Assembly (NCBI GenBank): GCA_013433145.1
Contig: CM024176.1
Span: 9,658,520 to 9,722,519, forward strand
Reading direction: 5' to 3'
DNA length: 64,000 bases
Source of the DNA: Ascaris suum
Taxonomy: Eukaryota > Nematoda > Chromadorea > Rhabditida > Ascarididae
The notes beneath the pieces are model-generated. The model was given only the letters and a program-made list of their open reading frames with translations. It was not told the origin of the DNA and did no database searches. Numbering within the stretch: position 1 is the stretch's first letter; each line of letters begins with the position of its first letter. Positions 53,401 to 64,000 of this stretch are shown piece after piece. The position numbers and the translations under genes were made by a program.

Positions 53401-53890
53401 AGGTTACTGAGCTTTCTGCTGGAAACGGCCGTCCATTTGGATAAGCGGCAGCTATATACTTACTCACTTTAGCACTTATTCAATTTAGTCCAGATCTCTA
53501 GGTTTACAGCGCTTGAGACAACGTCTTCAATGCGTTATTCGCTGCTTGGATCTCCAGTCGACTGAGGTGCCTATGAACAAATATCCTTGCAGGTTGCGCT
53601 AGTGTCCATTTCGTTGTAATGGTTGCACCTTTCACTTGGTGAGGCATCAGGCGTAGAAATAATGGACTGTTCGATCAGTCACATATCGAGACCTGTAGCT
53701 CTGCCACCAATGTGGGTATGTGTGTGGATGTTGGAAATAAAAGCCACGTGGTGGGAGGACGACGGAGGAGGAAAAGGAGAAAGCAGTCACGCTTAGCCGT
53801 TGATTATAACTGAACTAAGCTATCATATGGTGATTATTTATGGAACAACTTCCACAAAATAAATACCTATAATTTGTTTGAATAACTAAC

Positions 53891-54140
53891 CGATCTGCAA
53901 GAGAACTAAGGACCGATCTCTGCTAACAAAAGGATCATAAAAACAAAATCTGGTGTCGCAGGTTTCAAGGGATGGGTCTACTTCAATAATAGGGTATGAG
54001 GTAGCTGGTCGTTTTTTAAAGCAACCCATTGGGAGATATCCGGCCTCGAAGTTGTAGGGCCCTTCATTGCGGAACAAATTCTTGCTGCCGAAATTAAATG
54101 GTTGATTTTGGCAGGCAATCGATCTCAAGTCTCCAAATCG
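53891..54140 (-). CDS. Candidate exon of a Cys-containing secreted or surface protein
   Basis: Minus-strand open segment that ends at a GTTAGT donor (53890 downward). It reads ACQNQPFNFGSKNLFRNEG, AGYLPMGCFKKRPATSYP and then DPSLETCDTRFCFYDPF. The four Cys, aromatic and Gly/Pro content resemble an extracellular domain. A stop at about 54151 limits it upstream and no strong acceptor was found, so its left edge is uncertain. It may belong with the open segment at 54467-54661 on the same strand. No family was assigned. Confidence 0.4.
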
Positions 54141-54309
54141 ATTCGGTCGTTATAAGCACTCCAGAATATATGTCTACCGCTGGTGGGGCAAATATCACTC
54201 AAGGACGACCACATAACAAAACTTAGCGTATTAAATGCCTACTTCTGGGTTTGGGTGCGTAATGCCAACCATAAATTTTTGATGTGTGAGCTTGATCGCC
54301 ATACTCAGA

Positions 54310-54408
54310 CGTAAACGCATATCCATACATATACATACATGCGTATATATATGCACTCATACGCCCACGCACGCATCACACACATATCCACCTACTCATA
54401 TGTGCGCA
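54310..54408. repeat. Short CA/CG-rich tract
   Basis: About 100 bp of ACATAC, CACACG and ACGCAC-type units, a small opposite-strand version of the TG tract at 43.3-45.9 kb. Confidence 0.7.
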
Positions 54409-54466
54409 GAGGTGGGTCACCGACATTTACTTTTCAAATGCAGGTTTGCAGAGCATATCTAATGAC

Positions 54467-54661
54467 TTAAAATGAAGGGAGTGCGAGAATTTCTAGATAA
54501 TTATGAGTGGAACTAGGTTTTCTTTTTGATTTGAATTTTTGACCATAGAAAACTCTTGCTGACCGTTGGTTAACAATAGTAACTATGAAAGTACAATCGA
54601 AAGCAGCACTGCGATCACGAGGAATTACAAACGCAGAAAATTTTGCGCAAAGAACTTGCAC
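54467..54661 (-). CDS. Candidate terminal exon
   Basis: A TTTTCACTTAG acceptor ends at 54662 and 64 codons follow to a stop at 54467. The sequence includes VQVLCAKFSAFVIPRDRSAA and VNQRSARVFYGQKFKSKRK. It has no ATG, so it would be an internal or last exon. Its relation to the downstream segment at 53891-54140 is not settled, since it runs into a stop unless an internal donor such as GTCAGC is used. Confidence 0.33.
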   Translation of the reverse strand: MQVLCAKFSAFVIPRDRSAAFDCTFIVTIVNQRSARVFYGQKFKSKRKPSSTHNYLEILALPSF

Positions 54662-54754
54662 CTAAGTGAAAATATTCGAGGAAGAAAATAAAATGAGCGC
54701 ATAAATCGAATTTCAGCAATAAGCCTTATGCATCCGTGCTGCATGCTGGTTTTG

Positions 54755-54778
54755 AAAAAAAAAAAAAAAAAAAAAAAA
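54755..54778 (+). repeat. Poly-A run of 24
   Basis: Uninterrupted A24. It might mark the 3' end of an old retroposed copy, but no matching body was recognised before it. Confidence 0.8.
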
Positions 54779-55067
54779 GAACGTTGAACATTCGCCTTCG
54801 CAACTCATCAGTCGTTTTTCGTTTCTTCGCTCTTCCACATGCGAAATGCTAGAGATTAGCATTCACTTCGAGCATGAATCCTCTCTCGTAAACCCACTAA
54901 TTTTATGCTGTATTCCTTTGAGTAGAACTTCAACAAGTTTGTCGAACAAAATCGAATCGTATATGTCTCTTCATAAAACTCTAAAACAGCTTTTCATCAA
55001 TATCAACAAAAAAAAAAAAATCATTTCATTGAATTTATTGCGTTTTGCATTTCCATGGAATTCATAG

Positions 55068-58000
55068 AATAGTTGGAACGCATATTGCTACACTTTGCAA
55101 TCATTGTAAATTACAAACGTAACGATTCATACGCTAGAGGAAATTCATTTTATGGCATTATTTTAAGGCATAATAAGAATATGAAGAACAAATAATGAAA
55201 CATAATACTTGTGAATAGATTTTTGCGATGAAAACGAATAGATTTTCTATACGCATCGCAGCAAAAATTCCTAAGCGATTAACAGAAGCAATATTTCAAG
55301 TGAGATAAACAAGTTCATCACAAAAGTATATCAACTTAACTGTAACAAAAATATGTTAAATTAAATTTTGAACATTTGAAATTGAATAGGTGAATAGGTT
55401 GCAATAAAAAAAAAACTTTCCATCAAACTTGTTACTCGCCGATACACGCAGATCATTTATGAATTTTCCCTCTTCCATCTTTTTACTATCTGGGCATTTC
55501 CTTCTCCCCTCTCATCCATTTTCCGAATAATTCTAAGAAGATTTATGCTGCTCATCGATTAGTATTTAAAATGCTCGCTATTGATAAGAGGTACATCAAA
55601 ATCACGAATAGCTGGCACTCCACACCTTTATTCAAAAAAAAAAAAAATTAAAATAGTGGCACCAATTTTTTGCTGCATTTTTATCCATATATTGGTAAAA
55701 TTTCCTTTAAGGACTTCAATCAATCCAGACAACTAAATTTGGAAAACAAGGAAGGATTCATCTGAAGCCATGGACGTTAAAAGAAATACAAAAAGCGTTT
55801 AAAAAATCGTATATGAATTCTTTTGCCGAGCATGCACGTTTCTATAATCGACGCTATGAATTATGTAAAATGTTCGAAAATCGCTAACCACTATTCATAT
55901 GCAAAAAAAAAATTCCCTTTAGGCGCATATGGGTATTACGTTGCACACTACAATACGTAGAATTCAGCGCTTTTGAGTTTCATTTTCGCACAACGAATAA
56001 AAATGAACACATCAAATTGGATGCATATTCAAAAAAAAAATGTTTTTTTTTTGCCTTTCAAATGTCGACTAACCGATCGGATCGAAAATTCTTCGTTGGC
56101 AATATGCGATTGAAGAAAAAGAATGCTCAGTTCAACCTCTACGGCCTCAATTATCCCAACACTACTACGGCGCAGACTTAACACTAGTTAATAAAAATGT
56201 CGAATCAGTTTTACTGTATCGCCATTCATCAACATTTCCATCTGTGGATATGCCATAGGTGGTTTTCATTTCGTTTTTTTTTCCTTCTCCACACTAATCA
56301 AAGTTTTTTGTAGAGGTAATACATCAGTCTCCCCATCCTCCCCCCACCCTCCTATGCTCATACATCGTCTTATCAATGTTGATTATCATTTCAGCTTTTA
56401 GTGGTGATGTGTTTCTTGAGTCAATGATTTATGCTTGTTATTCCACGCGTAAATTTTGATTATGTCTCTTTTAATAGAAACGATTCAATGCAGTCATTTT
56501 CTACATAAGCAAAAACGACTGGACAAATCCTCGAAACTACGACAACTATTTTCTTATCATTGACGTCGGCGGTCTACAAAAAACACCATACCTCCAAGCT
56601 TCCAAGCACTCTACCTGCATATTACAACAGTCTTTCTCTATTGCACTTCCAGCTTATCTTCAAAATCGATTAGTCGTTATTACCAGCTTTAACGGAACAA
56701 TTATTTTGAAAGTAAAGATTAATGTCAGTCTACTATGACATGAGAACTATGTGCGTGTATGTTGCTAATTAAGTTCATTAGGGAAATAGTATAATGACAT
56801 ACACATTTACATACAACGGAAAATTTCTCCTATGCATTTCGAGAATTTCTTAAGTTGTGAATATTTATTTGTGGTGAGAAATTTGGTCGAAATGTACGAA
56901 ATATAAAGCAATAGAAGCGTCTCAACTTATAAGCACTATAACAGTGATTCAGTATTGACGATAAACGAAGAGAGCAATAATATGATATCGTTATTTTCCC
57001 ATCCTCAATGCTAAATCGAAGAATTTTAAGAGAGCATTAAGATTTGAAATCGATGACAATAAATGAATGACGATGGGTCACTTTGAATATCAGCAACGAT
57101 GTATAAGATTTTCGGCGTCCACACACATTCATCATCAATAATCTCGAAAATGCTATCAGCGTGTACTCTGCTATGAATATGGTTTTTGGGCAAGTAAAGC
57201 TTTACGGATAACCATTCAGTGTTTATTTAGTATGCCACTGATAGAAATCGTTTTTTTTAAATCAAATTTTAGGCTTAATGAAATTCATGAAAGGTATGAA
57301 TCACTAGTTATCGTGTAATACATCTACATTAGTGCAACTTTTATACATAAGAAAAATTAAATTTCATGAGAATATAATTGTTTAGCGATTAGTGGTCCAA
57401 TGAATTGTGGAAGATTTTGCGGTAAGGCGAATAGGCTGGTTACCGGCATTTGTTTTCTTAATTGATTACTATAACGTCGTACCCATGCAAAACGGTAGGT
57501 AAAGTTACTTCCGCTTAAAAAGATGGGTGGGCGCGTAAGAAACTGCGTAGAGGTAATTTAATTTTATCATGTATTTGTTCAAGGGATGTGACGCGTATGT
57601 GAAATGAGAGAAGATAGGATGGTCAGCGGATGGATATTGCGTGCGAGACAGCTACATCACAACCTCACACATGTAATGAGCAAAGCATCTATTTCGCGGA
57701 TGAATTTTCGACCATGAGAATTGCAAAAGTTGTTGTTGTGAGGACGTACTTGTTTCCTCCATGTGCAAATTCAATCCTCCTCTTTTCTTCCTTCAAGTGT
57801 CACTGAGTCCCTAGATGTCCTACTCCTTTAACACGAGTAGGAAATAGCAACACTAGTTTCATGCGCATGATGTGCCGAATCTAGAGCACTGCGTCAACTC
57901 TGTTTCATCATTTTGCGTTCATGGTTAACGTGAATGAAAAGGGATCTGGTGTTTTTTTTTTAGCAAGAAGATCCTAGGAGTTCATTGCATCCGATCAACA

Positions 58001-58652
58001 GACAGCAGAGGCCAATGAGAAGTGCTGTCTTTATGCGATCCAATTTATAGGTTGTGGTCTCGTCGGGCGAAGAGTTTCTAGGAACCTTCCTCTAAACTTT
58101 CATCACCTTGCGAAGTCAAAAGCGTTTTTCATTTTGCTTTTATTCATTTTTGTGCAACTGTTCACTATGTAACAGCGAACATCCTACTGCTCCTATGTGT
58201 CGCATAAGGCGCGTGCATGTGTCACACTGCCGCCCTTTGGGTAACTTCAGTTGCAAGTTCGCTGCAGTAGCGACTATGAAGTAAAACGGGTGGAATGCAT
58301 GGTGTAGATGATCTCCTATCCTGTACTTTTTGACTCATCTCTTTTGTAAGGTGTCAAAGACCCGCATTAGAAACTGTTATAAGATTTATGCGCGTTTTAC
58401 ATGGACACTTTGAAAAGGTTTTTAAGGCCGATCGAATCGGTGAAATGCGGAGCCATTATTCATCGTGGTTTATGATTTTTTTTGTCGATGATTTGTGAAA
58501 CTTTGGATGCATAACCGCTCATCCACGCAGATCATGTGTGACGCTTTCGTAGTTGTTTTCATTTCCTTCTGTTTATAATGAATATGTGGGCGTAATCGTT
58601 CTTATGTCAGTCAGGAAAAAAGCGACAAAAAAGGGTAAAATTTATTAGGTGG
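55068..58652. other. No gene seen
   Basis: Very AT-rich, with many homopolymer A or T runs, stops in all frames, and a C-rich tract at 56328-56352. This is the emptiest stretch of the window. Confidence 0.7.
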
Positions 58653-58955
58653 TTAGCGGCAGCTGTTTATCACAGACTTGTTGACATCGAAATGTGAGAT
58701 ATCATTTCTGAGTATGGAGTGAACAAATATGTTGGCGTACGGAAAAGTGCAAAGCGAAGAAATAAGGGAACTGGTAATTCGAACAATTTGACTGCCGGAT
58801 GTATCACAACAGGCGTACGCCGACTGAGAATGAAGTACACATTTCTCCAATTTAAGAATCAGGCTAAAATGGATAGGATGACGATGATCGGATGTAACAG
58901 GAGTAATCCGAGAAAACAACCATTCAATAAGTGTATCAAGCGCCTCATATTTCAT
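58653..58955 (-). CDS. Unassigned 100-codon ATG frame
   Basis: ATG-initiated minus-strand frame of 100 residues. An overlapping minus frame has a strongly hydrophobic stretch (GCFLGLLLLHPIIVILSILA) ending at a TGA, and an acceptor-like CATTTTAG lies between. A membrane-protein exon is possible in that second frame. No family was recognised. Confidence 0.2.
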   Translation of the reverse strand: MKYEALDTLIEWLFSRITPVTSDHRHPIHFSLILKLEKCVLHSQSAYACCDTSGSQIVRITSSLISSLCTFPYANIFVHSILRNDISHFDVNKSVINSCR

Positions 58956-59943
58956 TTCAGTTAGTCAAGCACGCTCATTTTTCATCACTTTCATTTGCAG
59001 CGCAAAAATTGACATCTATGAGAATAGCGAACGATGAAAAGCAATGAACTTCTCAAGTGATGTATTTGAATCTTGACTATCACATGTGCTAATATTTACT
59101 AAGAGTGGAGAAGGAAACCGGAAAGATGGATGCAAAACTAGAGAAAGGTTTAGAGCGCAATAGTGCACCGAATGTAGAAGCCATTTTGTTGTCATAAATT
59201 AGCGTCTTTGGTTAACTGAAGATTAAATCCAAGGTGTGTCTACTGTAAATGAGGATCGGGCAAAGTGGCAAAGTCTTTTGGACTTAGCATTTTACCGGTT
59301 TACACCAAGGTTTGTACCACTGCATTGAGGATTGTTCAATAAATATGGAATGCATTAAGACTGCCTGATGAAATACGTCATAACTGTGAACATGCATTGC
59401 TGTCGAATAGGGCGGAGAGAACAAACCTAAGCAGTCACACTTTCACCTATGCTGATCACTCTATCGTCGCAAACAGCTATATTCTCCACCTCTTAAATTA
59501 TACTGTACTCTGCTGTAAACTCTATTATCTGTGTGTGCAGATTCTAGAAGAATTCAAACTTTTTATTGAAAACTTAGAACTAAATATAATAATTTTCAGC
59601 ATCATAAAGAATTACAGAATTTTCTATGCACTGAGAGGTACTAAGAATATTATAATGGAATTTCTAAACTGAGAACAGCAGTTAAACGATCGCATACATT
59701 TTCAGTTCTTCTTATTTGAGACTATTCTACCGTTTCCAAAAATAAGACGATCTTAGTTCGAGTATATTGCGAATCCACTAGAATGCATTCACAACGCCTT
59801 GCACTTTATAAATTCCAAGCGCAAATTGTTGTCATGACCAAATGCGAAATAATTTTGCGACGTTTCTTGATTGAGTTTTCCTTCTTCTCATGAAATCCGT
59901 GGAGTGATCGCTTTACCTTTTAGAATGCCGCTAAATTTTCCGG

Positions 59944-60183
59944 ATGAGAAGAAATCTCGTTGAGGATGGCGGTGTTGCCTCAGTGCTAAATGATGTGAAA
60001 ATAATTTCTTCTCAGTATTTTGGATGCAAACACTGCGAAGTTTATCAGAGTAGACTGCGAGACAGCAACGAAACGCTCATGTCGATGATTTCTTCACTTC
60101 GGAAGCCTTCACTTAGTCAAAATCACTTTGAATTAGAGAGGCGACGACTGGATGCGTATTTGTTGCGCCTATTTCACGCATAA
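59944..60183 (+). CDS. Candidate terminal exon with a CxxC pair
   Basis: Plus-strand frame of 79 residues from an ATG, or of 55 residues from a TTCTTCTCAG acceptor ending at 60015, both running to the TAA at 60181-60183. The second version begins YFGCKHCEVYQSRLRDSNET and ends ELERRRLDAYLLRLFHA. The charged, leucine-spaced tail may form an amphipathic helix or coiled coil. It looks like the C-terminus of a larger protein; no partner exon was placed. Confidence 0.42.
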   Translation: MRRNLVEDGGVASVLNDVKIISSQYFGCKHCEVYQSRLRDSNETLMSMISSLRKPSLSQNHFELERRRLDAYLLRLFHA

Positions 60184-62804
60184 AGGGCTTTGGTTGTAAT
60201 ATGCACACAACTGAAGACTTGCAGTAGATTGAAATTGACATCCTTGTCATAGAGCTTCTCGCTTTTTGTAAATATTTTAGCGTACTATATTCTCTGGACC
60301 GTGTGTCTTTGCAGACATATGCCGTAGAATTTGACAGCTGGAGCTAACGATCAGCTCATATTATAAGAAACGATTGAGGGTGGGAGGGAGGCGAGGAGAT
60401 GGGCCTCGATTTTGCAACCTTCATTGTAATGATAATTCTCGATGAGGTGACACAGCTCGCAACTGAGGCACCCACATTCTTAAAAACGCCCTATATCGAT
60501 AGAACGAATCATAATTTGTTGACACACATCGGTTGTAACTGAACTAATAATCTGCCAAAGAAGCATAATTTTTGCTGTAAAATCTCGTTTCATTGCAGCC
60601 GTCATCCAGTCATGCTATGCCACAAGTGCATACATAAGTTTTAGTAGAACGAATAATCAAACATGCTCGAACACTTCAGAATTTCATCTATCTCATTCAC
60701 AGTGATTATTGAATGCCTATTTGCTCATGTTTTTGTTCCACTTCATACATTTGTGCATCTTTCGACTTTATGAAGAAATATTAAGACATTTTTTCTATTG
60801 GATGCATTATGCCGTTACCGGCATATTGCAGCTTTCGTCAAATATCTTCCATTGTTGTGATCTTGTCTAGATATGGCAGATTAATGCTTCAATTAGATTT
60901 AAGTTCATTTATGTTGAAGAGGAGGAAATTTAGTTTGGCATATTGGTTTCAGTGATAGCTAAGTGAAAAACTGAGCGTGCAAATCTGGAATATGCAAATT
61001 TGCCAAGCTTAAGCGACGAACATATGAAATAGCAGCACATATATAAATACACTGATTCATCACTAAAGTACAAAAATAACAAAAGAGCGATAAATGTCAT
61101 GAAGAGTAGGCTGCAGCAGCATATTATACTGTCATCAAAAAATTCTTTAAACGATATGTTAAAGTAGATGCAAAAATTGTCTTTCATGCAACATAAAACA
61201 ATATAAAATATGCGGCAAATGCATTAAAGAATAATGTGGATCGGCAATATTGAAGCGAGTTTTTAGTGCAAATGGACGATTTTAGTGACAACCGATTATA
61301 AGATAAAGAAAGTGTGAAAATACATCGGCAATATCATTATCGATAGCGAAGAAGAAATTAAATATCCGCCTATTTGAACAATTCGTTCTACGCGCTTTTC
61401 TAAAGGAAAAGATGCGATAACAAAAGTACATCGAATGCAAAGAAAATGGGAATAGTATGTTGAACAAAAAAAAAAAGAATTATATAAGAGAAAATTGTTG
61501 CCGAAAACGACATTTCGTAAAATGAGTATCGAATGATTTGAAATGTTGCTTAGACATTTTTGTTGAATAAATTTAGTGGCGAGCAAACGCACAACACACC
61601 CTAGAGGGTTTCTAATTGAGACACATCACTATCGAAAGGATTAGAAACTTTCAATGCGCTTTCTACTATGAACGATATTATTTGCAAAGATGAAACGAAT
61701 TCATTGCATCCAGAAAGTGCTCTTATTGTTGGAGAAATTTCCTAGGCATCTATTGATTATCGAAAAAAAAAACTTTTTTTTTCAATATATGAGAGCTTTA
61801 AATTGTCTTATTTCGTGAAAATTTTCAGCTAATTTTTGCAAACAATTTTCCCGAAGAATAAATTTTGCCATGCCAATAATTTACTGGATGTGCAAGTTGA
61901 ACAAGTGGCCGTAATTCTTCACAATGGCAAAAAACCGGTTACTAGATCCGTGAGTGGCCATATGCATCTTGCCCAAGCAGTAACTTATAGTAACAAATCA
62001 ACAACGGCGATGACATGCACATAGAGAGTTCGTGCATTGTAAGCATGTGTGGAATTTGAAAGTGGACGCATTTCTGAAGTGTGCCTCACCAGATGGTGGT
62101 TGTGCATACCAGATGGTGGTTACGGCGTACATGCACTACTCCTTCTGCCTCACTCCTCTTCTATGTGATTATATGTTTCAGAAGAAAGAAGCTTCGAACC
62201 TTGGGAAGTTCCTGTATTAATGCAGAAGAAACCCTGCATGAGATGGCTTTTCAAGGGATGGTGTACACTTGAATGCGAGTGATATTCCAGCCCTCAACGA
62301 AATTTCGTTTTATTATCTTCACTCCAGAAGCATTTGCAGTTCAATTCATGGAATACCAGCATCACATGTAGATAACCGCCAAACGCGCAATTATTTTGAA
62401 ATCCGTCGCTAAGATTGCGCTATTCGTGAAGCCACTACGTCATCGCTTGCGACTACTCTTCAAAGCGTTCAGTCAGAGCTGGCGTACGAATGGGTGAGGC
62501 AGGTTTGAAGCATGAAGCTGGCGCTAAGAGCTGGAAATTCCTGAAGTTCTTCAGTCTAACTTAATATGCGACTTGCAAAAACGACGTCGTTGTTTTTAAC
62601 CAATTTTTCGCTGCCGATCTGCTATGATTAGTACTTCAGTTTCGATGAGCCCTGCGCATAGTTTCGAAGAGGCGCTATTCTTTTTGCTGGCACATGATAT
62701 GCATGAGAAACGTATGTCACATTCACTTCTTACATGCCCTCAGATTTATGTACTGTTTATTTTCTGGTAGAAATTAGATTAAGCAGATCATTCGACCGAC
62801 GTGA
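60184..62804. other. No clear gene
   Basis: AT-rich with a G-rich purine tract at 60376-60400. Frames at 61282-61592 (-) are low in complexity and hydrophobic and do not look coding. Confidence 0.55.
62088..62122 (+). repeat. 20 bp tandem duplication
   Basis: ACCAGATGGTGGTT occurs at 62088 and again 20 bp later. A simple tandem duplication. Confidence 0.8.
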
Positions 62805-62992
62805 TTAACTCGAGTTTTGCTGCTTCTGAAGGAAGTTCTTTACCAGGATGTGCTGTACATCATCGTATAGGAATCCCTGTGATGGTTCCAGTGAGGTGTC
62901 TAATCCCGCAAAAATACAGCGATGTTCCGCAAGGAAAGGCGCATCGACTATATTGATGGCCAAACAACAAGCTAACTTTACTCGCGTCCCAT
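62805..62992 (-). CDS. Candidate terminal exon
   Basis: A TTTGGCTACAG acceptor ends at 62993 and the frame then runs 62 codons to a TAA. It includes LACCLAINIVDAPFLAEHRC, IFAGLDTSLEPSQGFLYDD and ends VQHILVKNFLQKQQNSS. Composition is strongly protein-like and the segment lacks in-frame stops. A further minus-strand open segment at 63330-63569 could be upstream, but its splice sites are weak. No family was identified. Confidence 0.38.
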
Positions 62993-64000
62993 CTGTAGCC
63001 AAACAAATTTATGTGCATTTCTAGAAAACGTTTTTATGGCTGATCGTTTCTTTAAGCTGGATCATTCTCGTCAACGTGGCTGCAGCAACACAATTCGTCT
63101 CAGCTTATCTGCCACATATTTGCACTTGTCATGTATGTGCGTCTACGCCGTATTTAATTGCAAATTGACGTAGCCGCTTCAAAAAAGCGGAAAACCTACG
63201 TTCGAAAGCCGCCCCTTTTATTCAAAACCCATTCAGTGCCGTCATTAGTTCCTCCAAGTACGCCACTATGAGATATGAGATCACCAGACAAAAACGGAAC
63301 AATTTGCGAAGATTATCCAACAACATTAACTAATGCGTGAGCGATACAAGTTCCATGGAACGGATGAGTAAGTAAGTGTTGTGGTGACGACGAGACAGTA
63401 TTTTGTTTTGCAGACTTGTCCCATTTCCTGAAAGAATTCCAGGTCTGCTAAGTTCCTTTGAATAAATGGGAATCGCGGCTTTTAAGTTGCGACATGTTTT
63501 ATTCTCCTTCTGAGTAAAAAATAACTGACTTCTTAAAGGCCTGTAATGAAGGTATCGGTTCATGTTCATTGTATATGCATGTCTGAGAAAATCCTTTCTA
63601 AAAATTCTCCAAAGCGACTGAGGTCTATCTTATTCCTCATTTGTTTTTCAATTTTTTTTTTTTTTTTTGATCAAGAAATCGAAAGTTTCACTCTAACGCC
63701 AATCCATGATATGTATGATTGCTGCCATTGCTAATGTGTATAAACCAAATCTGTTGACAAAAATTACAAGTCAACAATTTATTACATCTTTTCCTAACAC
63801 TGCAGTCAAGAAATGCCCAACTCATTTCAGTACCATTCAGAATACCGCTGAGAATGCACAGCACTCTTCGTTATCATACTTATAGAGGCAGTATGTTTCT
63901 TATGAGACCACAGAGTCTCAAGATTTCATTATCGTCCATATAGGCCGCCAATGCCACAGCATCCCATTGGTGCTGGATCCGTGTACACTCTCGGATTAAG

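Overview
The window looks like nematode nuclear DNA, most likely from a strongylid or hookworm-like clade V species. It is AT-rich with long intergenic stretches. Its recognisable genes are cut into short exons (69 to 246 nt) by introns of several hundred bases to 2.6 kb, and many acceptors read TTTCAG or similar. It carries one seven-helix chemoreceptor of a kind that only nematodes have. The species is an inference from these features. No bacterial-style operon, CRISPR array, viral block, rRNA or tRNA could be supported.

Three multi-exon genes are well supported. (1) 18.4-25.1 kb, + strand: a serpentine chemoreceptor, best matched to the Srt family. Seven exons can be placed; they include the NRF motif after helix 3 and a GANPFIY motif in helix 7. 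One exon junction does not keep phase. (2) 35.2-31.0 kb and (3) 49.5-46.6 kb, both - strand: two paralogous four-helix membrane proteins. Their three visible exons match in order and phase, the central exon is exactly 200 nt in both, and both total 615 nt. Both share an N-terminal FRPHxCCLG motif that recalls the nematode DUF7027/LAPTM-like group. They are a dispersed tandem pair about 14 kb apart.

Around these lie isolated open segments with good splice signals and protein-like composition but no recognised family: 0.5-0.7 (-), 10.2-10.4 (-), 17.2-17.4 (+), 35.5-35.7 (+), 42.85-43.2 (-), 47.55-47.67 (+, inside an intron of gene 3), 50.2-51.0 (+, several pieces), 53.9-54.7 (-), 59.9-60.2 (+) and 62.8-63.0 kb (-). 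They are candidate exons of genes whose remaining exons I could not join. Long open stretches broken by stops or frame changes at 7.4-8.5 and 52.4-53.4 kb look like decayed coding sequence, either old transposons or pseudogenes.

Repeats dominate the rest. There are four perfect (TA)n arrays of 108-154 bp, a TATAAA-type array of about 0.4 kb, and a 2.56 kb degenerate (TGTATG/TG)n tract at 43.3-45.9 kb that creates long meaningless Thr/His or Cys/Val frames. A 67 bp direct repeat lies near 4.4 and 5.0 kb, and several homopurine/homopyrimidine tracts are scattered through the window. The clear genes are sensory or membrane genes, as is usual for fast-evolving nematode gene-family regions. I did not find a convincing new molecular system.
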